Shown one piece after another: positions 16,060-25,048 of a DNA stretch of 64,000 bases. The notes under the pieces are model-generated. The model ran no database searches, had not been told where the DNA came from, and saw nothing but the letters and a program-made list of their open reading frames with translations. A program made the translations under genes and the position numbers. Position 1 is the first letter of the stretch. Each line of letters opens with the position of its first letter. This DNA is from Croceimicrobium sp963977415 (GTDB lineage Bacteria; Bacteroidota; Bacteroidia; Flavobacteriales; Schleiferiaceae), in contig CAXBOS010000001.1 of NCBI GenBank assembly GCA_963977415.1, forward strand, positions 124,001-188,000. The letters are read 5' to 3'.

Positions 16060-18261
16060 TTAATTTTTCGTCGAACTCAGTTTATTCGCATCCGAATTTT
16101 TACCTTCAAGAGCCTCTAATATAGCCTTGTAGAGTTCGCCTGATTTAAAGGGCTTGGTAACATAACCAGCAAAATCATTATTCTTAACAATGTGCTTGGT
16201 TTCTGCTAGCACATCTGCCGTTAAGGCAATAATGGGTGTATTTCTGTTGGGGTTTTGAGAATTTCTAAAGATTTCACTCGCTGCCATTATGCCGTTTTTC
16301 TTGGGCATTTGTAAATCCATTAATATTACGTCGAATTTTTTATCCAGGCTTTTGAGTAAAACCTCTTCTCCATCACTTGCTATTTCGATAATAGCATCCC
16401 AGCGGTTTACCACCTGCTTAATTAAAAGCTGGTTTATTTTATTATCCTCGGCTACTAGAATTTCCACCCCGCTCAAACTGGCTTCATCTAACTTTAAGTT
16501 TAGCTTTTTCTTGGAAGCTTCGCCATCATCGCTAGCTAAAATAAAGGGCAGGTAAAAGCTAAAGGTGCTTCCTTTATTTAATTCACTTTCTAACATTAGT
16601 GCGCCATTTTGCAATTCCACCAATCGCCTACTAATCGCTAAACCCAAGCCCGTGCCGCCAAAAGTTCGAGTAGTATCGGTATAAGCTTGGGTAAAACTGT
16701 CAAAGATTCCCGCTTGCTTTTCGGCAGAAATGCCAATACCCGTGTCGCTAACCGCGAAGAGCAATTCTATTTTATTGTCAATCCGCTTTCGTAGGCTTAC
16801 GCTAATGCGCACTTCACCTTGGAGAGTGAATTTAAGCGCATTGCTAATTAGATTTAGTAAAATTTGATTTAAACGGTAGGGGTCGCCTTTTATAAAACTG
16901 GGACAGTCTTTATGTATTTCCAGCCTTAGTTCAAGGTGCTTGCTCAGTGCCTTAACACGCAAGGTTTTAATGAGCTTGTTTAAGAGCTCTTCTAAATTAA
17001 AGGGGATACTCTCGAAGTTGACTTTATTCGCCTCTATTTTGGAATAGTCTAAGATATCGTTGATGATAACCAAAAGGTTGTCGGCCGAATATTCAATTAG
17101 TTCTAAATTGTCTTTAATAGAATCATCTTGAGCCTTTTCGTTTTTAAGTAAGATTTCAGTTAAGCCAATTATCGCGTTCATAGGAGTGCGAATTTCATGG
17201 CTCATATTTGAAAGAAACTCGGATTTGGCCGCAAGTGCACTTTCGGCCAATTGCTTGGCTTGGATTAGTTCTTTTTCGAAAATTTTTCTTTGGGTAATAT
17301 CGAGCAGGGTTCCGGTTATATAGTCTTTATACTCGTCGTTCTTGGAAATATTTCTTTCCGCTCGAAGTGAAATCCAAGTTTCCGTTTCACGCTCGAGTTG
17401 AAACTCTAAGGTGGGGGTTTCTTCACCGCGTTTTAAGCGACGAATTTCGGCAAAAAGTTGGGCCTTATCATCTTCCTTTAAAGCCTTGGTAAGCCAACTA
17501 AAGGAGGCATAAGAAGCATTAAACTTTGGAATATTTAAAATCTCATACATCTGATCCGACCAATAACCTCGTTTAGGATTATTAACGGGAAACTCCCACG
17601 AGCCCATGTGGGTAAGTGACTGAGCTTTAGTTAGGTTGCTAGTCATCTGCCGTAATTTGTTTTCCGCAACAAAGCGAGCGGTAATGTCGGTAAGTGTACC
17701 CGAAGCTCCTTTTAGCTCGCCTTTTTCGCCATAATCTAAAGTTACAATGGCTTCAGCCCAGCGAATTTCTTTTGATTTGTTGAGGTAGCGAATGGTGTAG
17801 CGACTGGTTTTCTGATCGCCGTTAACTAAGTCCGAAAGGTGTTTAATGCTGGTTTCTTTATCCTCCTCATACACCATTTCAGTAAAAGTGCTACCCAAAC
17901 TTTCCTCAATACTATAACCCGTAATTTTTTCCCAAGCTGGGTTTAAAAAAGTCCAGCAACCATTAAGATCGGTTTGAAAAATAATTTCTTGAACATTGTT
18001 AACAATGTTACTTAAGCGATTGCTTAAGGCACGTGCTTCCGCAGATTTGATTTTAACATTAGCTTGTAACTCGGTGTTAAGCTTATAAAGCTCCTGCGAG
18101 CTTATTTCTAGCATGTTTTCCGCCTGCTTCAAATCTTCATCAAAGCCTAAATAGGCTTCATTTATGGACGCGATAAACTCGGATAAGCGTGGGTCGTTTT
18201 GCAGCTCTCCCAGATGCTTTCGGAGTTGTCGCTTTAAAAGGCGATGATATTGTTTCTGCAC
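16060..18261 (-). CDS. Soluble hybrid sensor histidine kinase (PAS-PAS-HisKA-HATPase-REC)
   Basis: A 733-aa cytoplasmic hybrid kinase with no TM segment. A helical, coiled-coil-like N-terminus (1-85) precedes two PAS domains (about 86-200 and 210-335). HisKA carries the phospho-acceptor His in MSHEIRTPMNAI. HATPase_c has the N box NLISNALKF and the G boxes DTGIGIS and GTGLGLAIS. A C-terminal receiver domain has VAEDNKINQ, the phospho-acceptor Asp in ILMDLQMP, and the conserved Lys in YVTKPF. The start is GTG. It begins one base after the stop of the FIST gene, so the FIST protein is its likely input partner. No DNA-binding output domain, so signalling must go on by phosphorelay or protein contact. 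Confidence 0.93.
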   Translation of the reverse strand: MQKQYHRLLKRQLRKHLGELQNDPRLSEFIASINEAYLGFDEDLKQAENMLEISSQELYKLNTELQANVKIKSAEARALSNRLSNIVNNVQEIIFQTDLNGCWTFLNPAWEKITGYSIEESLGSTFTEMVYEEDKETSIKHLSDLVNGDQKTSRYTIRYLNKSKEIRWAEAIVTLDYGEKGELKGASGTLTDITARFVAENKLRQMTSNLTKAQSLTHMGSWEFPVNNPKRGYWSDQMYEILNIPKFNASYASFSWLTKALKEDDKAQLFAEIRRLKRGEETPTLEFQLERETETWISLRAERNISKNDEYKDYITGTLLDITQRKIFEKELIQAKQLAESALAAKSEFLSNMSHEIRTPMNAIIGLTEILLKNEKAQDDSIKDNLELIEYSADNLLVIINDILDYSKIEANKVNFESIPFNLEELLNKLIKTLRVKALSKHLELRLEIHKDCPSFIKGDPYRLNQILLNLISNALKFTLQGEVRISVSLRKRIDNKIELLFAVSDTGIGISAEKQAGIFDSFTQAYTDTTRTFGGTGLGLAISRRLVELQNGALMLESELNKGSTFSFYLPFILASDDGEASKKKLNLKLDEASLSGVEILVAEDNKINQLLIKQVVNRWDAIIEIASDGEEVLLKSLDKKFDVILMDLQMPKKNGIMAASEIFRNSQNPNRNTPIIALTADVLAETKHIVKNNDFAGYVTKPFKSGELYKAILEALEGKNSDANKLSSTKN

Positions 18262-18262
18262 T

Positions 18263-19384
18263 TTAGTTTTCTCTAAAGGTTGTTATGGTCATGGTTTGAT
18301 TGTGGAGTTCACAAGTGGCATCTTTTTTAAAAGGGGCAATTTCGCCGTACGAATAGAAACCAGTTAAACTACAATTTTCACCCAATACTTCTTGAACGCT
18401 TTCAACCTCCTCTTCCACTAATTGTTTCAGTACTAATTTTCGACCCACACAACTTATCAAAATGGCCAAACTATTATCGTCCACTTTTGCAATTTGCGCC
18501 GCTTCTTCTGCCCCGTCAATTAAGCGGTCTACGTTGGCTTTCATTAGTCGAACGTAAGAACCTGTGGGCACATCTCCCGCAAAGGTGAGACTTTGCTCTT
18601 CTTCGCTAATTCCCAATATGGTTCTTACTAAAGGAGGTTTATCCGATTCTGAACGCATACTTAATGGGAATAATAATCCTGAAGCAGGGAGGTTTTGCGC
18701 TTGGTCGCCTAAAAAACTTTTGTACAGCTCCAGAGCGGGTTTCCCATCTAATTCGTAAAGAACATTATTAACAGAGCGAGTAACTTCTCTTTCTATTCCG
18801 AAAGAATTCCAGCCCCCCATTGAGCCATAACCCACATTAAGATGATCACCGTAAAATCCTAGGGCAATTACCGTGTTGTTTTTTAGCTCACCATGGTTGT
18901 TTAAGAGCAGGGTTTCTTCAAATTTGGCCCCATCACCTGCCAATCCGCCAGTAATTTTGCAGTGCTCGTCCAGTTTGTCACGCATGCCAATTACCAATTG
19001 GGAACCATTTATATTAAGGCCATCTGATAAAACAAAGACATGTTTCAGCTTTTCTCGGGGTAGCGATTCTATTAAAGCCGCCCCCGAAGATAAGCTCTCC
19101 GCCGCTTCGTTAATTTGACGCTCACGGTATATAATTTGTGTTTTTTCAAATTCAATAAAAGTGATACTTGCTGTATTTTCTTTAACCATAGACTGGCCAA
19201 TTTCCCCAGCCGTGCTACAGCCTGCCAATATTGCTTGCGGAAATGCTTGGCGTATTTCTTGACCAATATTGGATTCTTGTAATAATTCTCGATTGGAGAA
19301 AACTAAAATCAAATTAGGATTCAATCCGACTTTGTGAAAGTCAATAGTAGAGCTTGCGTCGAAAAAGACTTGTTTAGTTTTCAT
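18263..19384 (-). CDS. FIST domain signal-sensing protein
   Basis: A 373-aa cytoplasmic protein with FIST_N and FIST_C domains: NLILVFSNRELLQ, AILAGCSTAGEIG and HVFVLSDGLNINGSQL in the N-domain; ALELYKSFLGD, PLSMRSES and GFYSYGEIAPF in the C-domain. FIST proteins are thought to bind small ligands, probably amino acids, and to feed two-component or chemotaxis systems. I chose the ATG at 19382-19384 (MKTKQVFFDAS) over a TTG 39 bases upstream. It directly precedes the hybrid kinase gene with a one-base gap, the usual FIST-kinase arrangement. Confidence 0.9.
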   Translation of the reverse strand: MKTKQVFFDASSTIDFHKVGLNPNLILVFSNRELLQESNIGQEIRQAFPQAILAGCSTAGEIGQSMVKENTASITFIEFEKTQIIYRERQINEAAESLSSGAALIESLPREKLKHVFVLSDGLNINGSQLVIGMRDKLDEHCKITGGLAGDGAKFEETLLLNNHGELKNNTVIALGFYGDHLNVGYGSMGGWNSFGIEREVTRSVNNVLYELDGKPALELYKSFLGDQAQNLPASGLLFPLSMRSESDKPPLVRTILGISEEEQSLTFAGDVPTGSYVRLMKANVDRLIDGAEEAAQIAKVDDNSLAILISCVGRKLVLKQLVEEEVESVQEVLGENCSLTGFYSYGEIAPFKKDATCELHNQTMTITTFREN

Positions 19385-19492
19385 AGCTTGGGGATTATCG
19401 CTTAAAATTAGTAATACTTCCAATAAAATTAGGAATCAATCATTTTTTTTTAACGGAAGCCCTTTAAATTACCGCGCCGCAAGCCTTTTATG

Positions 19493-19500
19493 TAACTTTG
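19493..19500 (+). promoter_or_regulatory. Putative -7 box of secA promoter
   Basis: TAACTTTG is a full match to TAnnTTTG, 33 bases before the chosen secA ATG. Its position argues against the TTG at 19498 being the true start. Confidence 0.55.
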
Positions 19501-19533
19501 CGGCTATTGATTAGATACAAAAGCAATCAAATT

Positions 19534-22500
19534 ATGTTGGGAAATTTTCTCGCTAAGATATTCGGAGATAAGAGTGCAAAAGATATGAAAGCCTTGAAGC
19601 CTATGATAGAGGCTGTAAATGCGGAATATCAAAAACTGCAAAGTTTAAGTAACGATGACCTAAGGGCAAAAACTAAAGAGTTTCAAGCTAGAATTTCGGA
19701 ATACATTTCCACAGAAGAAGCGGAAATATTAGAGCTTAAAAATAAAATTGAAATCGAAGAAGATTTAGAAACCAAAGAAGCTTTTTATGCTCAGGTGGAT
19801 GATCTTGAAAAGAGGACGACTGATAAAATTGAGGAGGTTTTAGAAATCATTAAGCCTGAGGCTTTTGCTGTGGTTAAAGAAACGGCTCGTCGTTTAAAGG
19901 AAAATGATACGCTTGAGGTTACGGCCAGTGAAATGGATCGCAGTTTAGCACCTAAACTAGATGCGGTACAAATTTCAGGTGATAAAGCCATTTGGAGCAG
20001 TACTTGGTCAGCCGCGGGTGCAGAACTAGTATGGGATATGTTGCATTATGATGTGCAGCTTATCGGTGGATCGGTTCTTCATAAAGGTGCTATTGCGGAG
20101 ATGGCCACGGGTGAAGGAAAAACCTTAGTATCTACCCTACCGGTTTATTTAAATGCACTTCCACAACGTGGGGTGCACGTAGTAACAGTAAACGATTACT
20201 TGGCTCGTCGTGACTCAGAATGGATGGGGCCTATTTATCAGTTTCATGGTTTATCGGTAGATTGTATCGATCGTCACCGTCCCAACTCAGAAGAACGTCG
20301 TGCAGCGTATCGTGCTGATATTACTTACGGCACAAATAACGAATTTGGCTTCGATTACCTGCGCGACAATATGGCTAGCAGCCCGGAGGATTTAGTGCAG
20401 CGCAAGCATAATTTTGCTATTGTAGATGAGGTTGATTCTGTTTTAATTGATGAAGCGCGTACCCCTTTAATTATTTCGGGCCCTACCCCACAAGGCGATC
20501 GCCAGGAGTTTAATCAACTTAAACCCCATGTGGCGAAATTAGTAGAAGCGCAAAGAGCTTTTGTAAACCTGCAGTTAAAAGAAGCGCGCGAGTTGATTGC
20601 TTCGGGCGATAAAAATGATAGAGAAGAAGGTGCCAAAAGATTACTGCGCGTTTACCGCGGGATGCCTAAAAATAAAACGCTCATTAAGTTTTTAAGTGGG
20701 GAAGGCATGAAAACCTTGCTCCAAAAAACAGAGAACAACTTCATGCAGGAGCAAAGTAAAAATATGCACATTATTGATGATGAGCTATTTTTTACCATTG
20801 ACGAAAAGAATAACCAAATTGATCTTAGTGATAAAGGGATTGCTCTAATTTCAAGCGATACGGAACCAGACTTCTTTATATTAGAAGACATTTCTACCCA
20901 ATTATCGGCCCTTGAAACGGAAGGCCTTACGGCCGAAGAAAAAGCCAAAAAGAAGAGCGATGTAATGCGTGAATACTCGATCAAGAGTGAGCGTATTCAC
21001 ACCATGAACCAATTGCTTAAGGCCTACACTTTATTTGAGAAAGACGTAGAATACGTTTTAATGGATAATAAGGTTAAGATTGTAGATGAGCAAACCGGTC
21101 GTATTATGGAAGGCCGTCGTTATTCCGATGGTTTACATCAAGCGATTGAGGCCAAAGAGAATGTAAAAATTGAAGCAGCCACACAAACTTATGCTACGGT
21201 TACCTTGCAGAATTATTTCCGCATGTATAACAAGCTTAGTGGTATGACGGGTACCGCCGAAACTGAAGCGGAAGAACTATGGGATATCTATAAATTAGAG
21301 GTTACTGTAATCCCTACCAATAAACCCATTATACGTGATGACCGTGAGGATATGGTTTTCCGTACGAAGCGTGAAAAGTTTAATGCTATTATTGAAGAAA
21401 TTGCGCGTTTAGTGGAGCAAGGTCGCCCTGTTTTAGTGGGTACAACCAATGTGGAGATTTCTGAAATTCTAAGCCGTGCTCTAAAACTACGGAAGGTGCA
21501 ACACAATGTGCTTAACGCGAAGCTTCACCAAAAAGAATCTGAAATTGTTGCGGAAGCGGGTCAACCTGGTCGTGTAACCATTGCGACCAACATGGCTGGT
21601 AGGGGTACGGATATTAAACTAAGTGATGAAGCAAAAGCCGCGGGTGGTTTAGCAATTATTGGTTCGGAACGTCACGATTCTCGTCGTGTTGATCGACAGT
21701 TAAGAGGACGTGCTGGTCGTCAAGGTGATACAGGTAGCTCACAGTTTTTCGTGTCTTTAGAAGACGACTTAATGCGTCTTTTTAACTCCGAAAGAGTAGC
21801 GAAGATTATGGACCGCATGGGACTGGAAGAAGGTGAGGTAATTCAGCATAGCATGGTTACCAAGAGTATTGAAAGAGCCCAGAGAAAAGTAGAAGAAAAC
21901 AACTTCGGTACCCGTAAGCGCTTACTAGAGTATGATGATGTTATGAACTCGCAAAGAGAGGTGATTTACCGTCGCCGCCGCCATGCCTTATATGGTGAGC
22001 GTATGCAGGTAGATATTGCGAATATGTTTTACGATACAATAGAGTCTATTGTTAGCGAGAATCAACCCGCCAAAGATTTTGAAAACTTTAAGCTGGATTT
22101 ACTGCGTGTTTTCAGTATCGAAAGTCCTGTAGATCAAAGCGCCTTTGAGAAAACTAATGCGGATGAATTGGTTGGTCTTTTACACAATGAGGTATTAAAG
22201 GCCTATACCATTAAAAACGAGCGCATCGCCGAAATGGCCATGCCCGTTATTAAAAATGTATACGACAATCAAAAAAATCAGTACCAAAATATAGTAGTGC
22301 CCATTACCGATGGTCAAAAGGCCGTACAGGTAGTTACGAATTTAGAGAAGGCCGTTAGTAGTAACGGTCGTCAGCTTATTCGCGATTTCGAAAAAGGCAT
22401 TTCCTTGGCAATGATTGACGATAAGTGGAAAGAGCATTTACGCGACATGGACGATTTACGTCAGAGTGTAGGAACGGCCCAATACGAGCAAAAAGATCCA

Positions 22501-22875
22501 CTTTTAATCTATAAGTTCGAAGCTTTCGAACTCTTTAAGAGTATGATGGAAAACCTAAACCGTGAGGTTGCGTCTTTCTTGTTCAAAGGTTCTTTACCTA
22601 CTCAGCAGGAGGCTCCGCAGGTTCAGCAAGCACCAGCCGCACGCAAAAGTGCTTACGATAAAATGCAAACTTCCCACCCACAGTTGAACACTAGTGGTGG
22701 AGGTGAGCAGGCAGGGCCCGAAGCACCGAAACGTCAGCCCATGGTGGCCGACAAGAAGGTTGGCCGGAATGATCTAGTAACCGTGCAAAACCTTAGCACC
22801 GGTGAAAAACAAGAAATGAAATATAAAAAAGCAGAAGGCTTAATTGCCAGCCAAAAGTGGATTTTAATCGACTAA
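19534..22875 (+). CDS. secA: Preprotein translocase ATPase SecA
   Basis: The motor that drives Sec-dependent export through SecYEG, 1113 aa. I chose the ATG at 19534 because SecA normally begins MLGxxLxKxFGDKS and a promoter box covers the upstream TTG. NBD1 has Walker A ATGEGKT near residue 195 and the DEVD box VDEVDSVLIDEARTP. The usual Bacteroidota insertion follows, then NBD2 with GRGTDIKL and the RAGRQGDTG arginine finger region. The length exceeds E. coli SecA (901 aa), as is normal in this phylum. The C-terminus ends GRNDLVTVQNLSTGEK and so on, without the Cys-rich zinc motif (CPCGSGKKY type) found in many SecA proteins. Single-gene unit closed by a strong terminator. Confidence 0.98.
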   Translation: MLGNFLAKIFGDKSAKDMKALKPMIEAVNAEYQKLQSLSNDDLRAKTKEFQARISEYISTEEAEILELKNKIEIEEDLETKEAFYAQVDDLEKRTTDKIEEVLEIIKPEAFAVVKETARRLKENDTLEVTASEMDRSLAPKLDAVQISGDKAIWSSTWSAAGAELVWDMLHYDVQLIGGSVLHKGAIAEMATGEGKTLVSTLPVYLNALPQRGVHVVTVNDYLARRDSEWMGPIYQFHGLSVDCIDRHRPNSEERRAAYRADITYGTNNEFGFDYLRDNMASSPEDLVQRKHNFAIVDEVDSVLIDEARTPLIISGPTPQGDRQEFNQLKPHVAKLVEAQRAFVNLQLKEARELIASGDKNDREEGAKRLLRVYRGMPKNKTLIKFLSGEGMKTLLQKTENNFMQEQSKNMHIIDDELFFTIDEKNNQIDLSDKGIALISSDTEPDFFILEDISTQLSALETEGLTAEEKAKKKSDVMREYSIKSERIHTMNQLLKAYTLFEKDVEYVLMDNKVKIVDEQTGRIMEGRRYSDGLHQAIEAKENVKIEAATQTYATVTLQNYFRMYNKLSGMTGTAETEAEELWDIYKLEVTVIPTNKPIIRDDREDMVFRTKREKFNAIIEEIARLVEQGRPVLVGTTNVEISEILSRALKLRKVQHNVLNAKLHQKESEIVAEAGQPGRVTIATNMAGRGTDIKLSDEAKAAGGLAIIGSERHDSRRVDRQLRGRAGRQGDTGSSQFFVSLEDDLMRLFNSERVAKIMDRMGLEEGEVIQHSMVTKSIERAQRKVEENNFGTRKRLLEYDDVMNSQREVIYRRRRHALYGERMQVDIANMFYDTIESIVSENQPAKDFENFKLDLLRVFSIESPVDQSAFEKTNADELVGLLHNEVLKAYTIKNERIAEMAMPVIKNVYDNQKNQYQNIVVPITDGQKAVQVVTNLEKAVSSNGRQLIRDFEKGISLAMIDDKWKEHLRDMDDLRQSVGTAQYEQKDPLLIYKFEAFELFKSMMENLNREVASFLFKGSLPTQQEAPQVQQAPAARKSAYDKMQTSHPQLNTSGGGEQAGPEAPKRQPMVADKKVGRNDLVTVQNLSTGEKQEMKYKKAEGLIASQKWILID

Positions 22876-22896
22876 GCTTAAGTAATATACTGTACT

Positions 22897-22924
22897 AAAG
22901 GCCGCATTTTTGCGGCCTTTTTTA
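22897..22924 (+). terminator. Rho-independent terminator of secA
   Basis: A perfect hairpin AAAGGCCGCA-tttt-TGCGGCCTTT followed by further T residues, 21 bases after the secA stop. Confidence 0.9.
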
Positions 22925-23006
22925 TTGATAATCAATATCTTGGGAAATATTTAATATATTTAGACAACCAATAAAGAAATCACTCGTCTATACTATAAGA
23001 ACCTAA

Positions 23007-23627
23007 GTGTTGAACTCTAATTCCGAGCATATAATCCGATTAGAAGATTTAGAGGACTATTTAAAGCCTAAAGAAATTCTTCTTAACTCTTCCGAGCAAG
23101 AGCTGGTAATAGCCTGTGCAAAAGGCAAAGCCGCTGCGCAGAAAAGAGTTTACGAATTATTTGCAGGTAAGATGCTCAACATCTGTCGCCGCTACGCGAA
23201 GGATAAAGACCACGCCCAAGATTTGATGCACGATGGCTTTATCAAGGTTTTTATGAATATCCAAAGTTTTAAGGGACAGTCAAGTTTGCAAACTTGGATT
23301 ACCAGGATCATGATTAATAACAGCATTAGCGCCATACGTAAAGAAGTGCGTAAGGGAATAAAGGTGAGTTTGGAAGATATTCAAATCGCGCAACCTGAAA
23401 TTGTCTACTTCGAGCTAGAAGATCAGCAAAACCTAAGTGCTGCCGATGTATTTAAAAAGATAACCGAGTTACCCCTAGGGTACAAAACTGTCTTTAGTAT
23501 GTATGTTTTAGATGGCTATACCCACCGAGAAATCGCCGCTGAACTTGATATTACGGAAGGAACCAGCAAGAGTCAATTAGCTAAAGCTAAGAAAATGCTT
23601 GCCCGAAAACTAAGAGAAGCCCAGTGA
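23007..23627 (+). CDS. RNA polymerase sigma factor, ECF (sigma-70) family
   Basis: A 206-aa ECF sigma factor. Region 2 covers about 45-115 (YAKDKDHAQDLMHDGFIKVF, LQTWITRIMINN). Region 4 covers about 148-202, with the HTH YTHREIAAELDITEGTSKSQLAKAK. The start is GTG at 23007, with a TTG three bases later as the alternative. Its stop overlaps the next ORF by ATGA, so translation is coupled. The partner has a short cytoplasmic N-terminus and one TM helix, the usual layout of a membrane-bound anti-sigma. The regulon is unknown. Confidence 0.93.
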   Translation: MLNSNSEHIIRLEDLEDYLKPKEILLNSSEQELVIACAKGKAAAQKRVYELFAGKMLNICRRYAKDKDHAQDLMHDGFIKVFMNIQSFKGQSSLQTWITRIMINNSISAIRKEVRKGIKVSLEDIQIAQPEIVYFELEDQQNLSAADVFKKITELPLGYKTVFSMYVLDGYTHREIAAELDITEGTSKSQLAKAKKMLARKLREAQ

Positions 23628-24994
23628 ACAAAAAGTTTACAGATATCGAAGATTTTGTTCGCGAGAAGCTTAGCTTTCTCGATGGAACTCCCACGAATGA
23701 TTGGGCCGATTTCGAGCGCAAACTTAAAAGAGCAGTCTTTTTACGTCGCTTAAAAAGAGCAACGGGTGTTATTGGCTTAATGCTGCTTTTATTTGCTGGG
23801 CAGCAGTATTTCGATTTTTACACGACACAACAGGCTTTACAAACCGAAAACAAGCGCATAGAATCTAGTGCTAAGCTAACAACGAGCTTTAGTAATAAGC
23901 ATTACAGCGCTTCCGCAGATGGGTCTCTTTTAGATGAGCAGTCTATAAAAAGAGGAGAAACAGCAATGAATAACTCTTCCGCTACTAGCCAAAATGCAGA
24001 CTATTTAGCCGTGACAAATCCCAAAAAGGATAATCTAGCTTTGAAAGCTACGGCTCAAAAAAACGCATCTGCACAAGCAAAAAACGCAGAGAGCAAGAAT
24101 ACCATGGAGGAAGAGCCCCTTGTTTTCGAATTCAGCGAAAACGTAACTAATATTAGTGCTACCGGATTGGCTTATGTCGATAATTTGCTGAATGATTATC
24201 TTAGACCAACCATGGACTCTGAAAGTATTGTGCCTAGCGATAGCAAGGACTTTTTTAGCAGTAAAACCAAAAAGAAAATTTATATCAGCCCTTTACAGGA
24301 GAAAGATCCTTGGAGCTATAGCCTTAATATTTACCCCAACTTTGCCTTCCGTAAGTTTAGAGTAGACCCCAATAAACGAGCACGTTTGCACAGCGACTTT
24401 ATCGACGCCATGGTAAATTCAGAAGCGTCGGGATTAAACTTAAACCTCGGCTTTGAAGTGAATAAACGCATTGGATTAATTACCTACGTAAATACTGGGG
24501 TGGAGTACATCCGCAACAGTTATTTAGCCGAGTTTGATTTTGTGAACTTTCGCAATGCGAACATAGATTACAGTACCGGTGAAATAACCAGCTATACGAT
24601 GCGTAAAGATCCCAATCGCATAGTGTTTAGTAATACCAATAGCTTTCATTACTTGAACTTTCCGCTTAGTATTAGTCACCAGCCATGGGCTTCTGAAAAT
24701 GTGCGAATTAATCTTGAAGTGGGCTTTAGCTTATTATATTTTCTAAAAGCCCAAGGTTCTACCATCGACTATCGCAGTTTAGAAGTTATTGCTTTGTCTG
24801 AAAGATCGTACCGTAAATTTATGGGTTCTAGTAGTCTTAAAATTGGCTTGCAGTACTATGTGAATCCGAAATTAAATATTGGTTTAGAGCCTACTTTAAT
24901 GTATTTCACCAATAGCATTTACACCGAAGAATATCCCTTTGAGGTTATCCCTTACAGCATGGGTTTAAACGTAAACTTACAGTTGAAACTCTAG
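23624..24994 (+). CDS. Single-TM protein with outer-membrane-barrel-like C-terminus, sigma partner
   Basis: A 456-aa protein co-translated with the ECF sigma factor. The first 40 residues are charged and helical (FTDIEDFVREKLSFL, ADFERKLKRAVFLRR) and probably cytoplasmic. One hydrophobic helix follows (about 46-60). The Ser/Ala/Asn-rich region 75-200 looks disordered. The last 230 residues have the alternating aromatic strand pattern of OMP_b-brl domains (YSLNIYPNFAFRKF, GLITYVNTGVEYI, NIGLEPTLMYF). A cytoplasmic anti-sigma-like segment and a barrel-like domain in one chain is unusual. Either the helix is an uncleaved export signal, or the barrel-like part stays periplasmic as a sensor. The anti-sigma role is inference. 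Confidence 0.7.
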   Translation: MNKKFTDIEDFVREKLSFLDGTPTNDWADFERKLKRAVFLRRLKRATGVIGLMLLLFAGQQYFDFYTTQQALQTENKRIESSAKLTTSFSNKHYSASADGSLLDEQSIKRGETAMNNSSATSQNADYLAVTNPKKDNLALKATAQKNASAQAKNAESKNTMEEEPLVFEFSENVTNISATGLAYVDNLLNDYLRPTMDSESIVPSDSKDFFSSKTKKKIYISPLQEKDPWSYSLNIYPNFAFRKFRVDPNKRARLHSDFIDAMVNSEASGLNLNLGFEVNKRIGLITYVNTGVEYIRNSYLAEFDFVNFRNANIDYSTGEITSYTMRKDPNRIVFSNTNSFHYLNFPLSISHQPWASENVRINLEVGFSLLYFLKAQGSTIDYRSLEVIALSERSYRKFMGSSSLKIGLQYYVNPKLNIGLEPTLMYFTNSIYTEEYPFEVIPYSMGLNVNLQLKL

Positions 24995-25048
24995 GGATTT
25001 TTGTACGCATCTACCGTAGAGTGATTTTAGCAAAAACTCTTACTGAAC

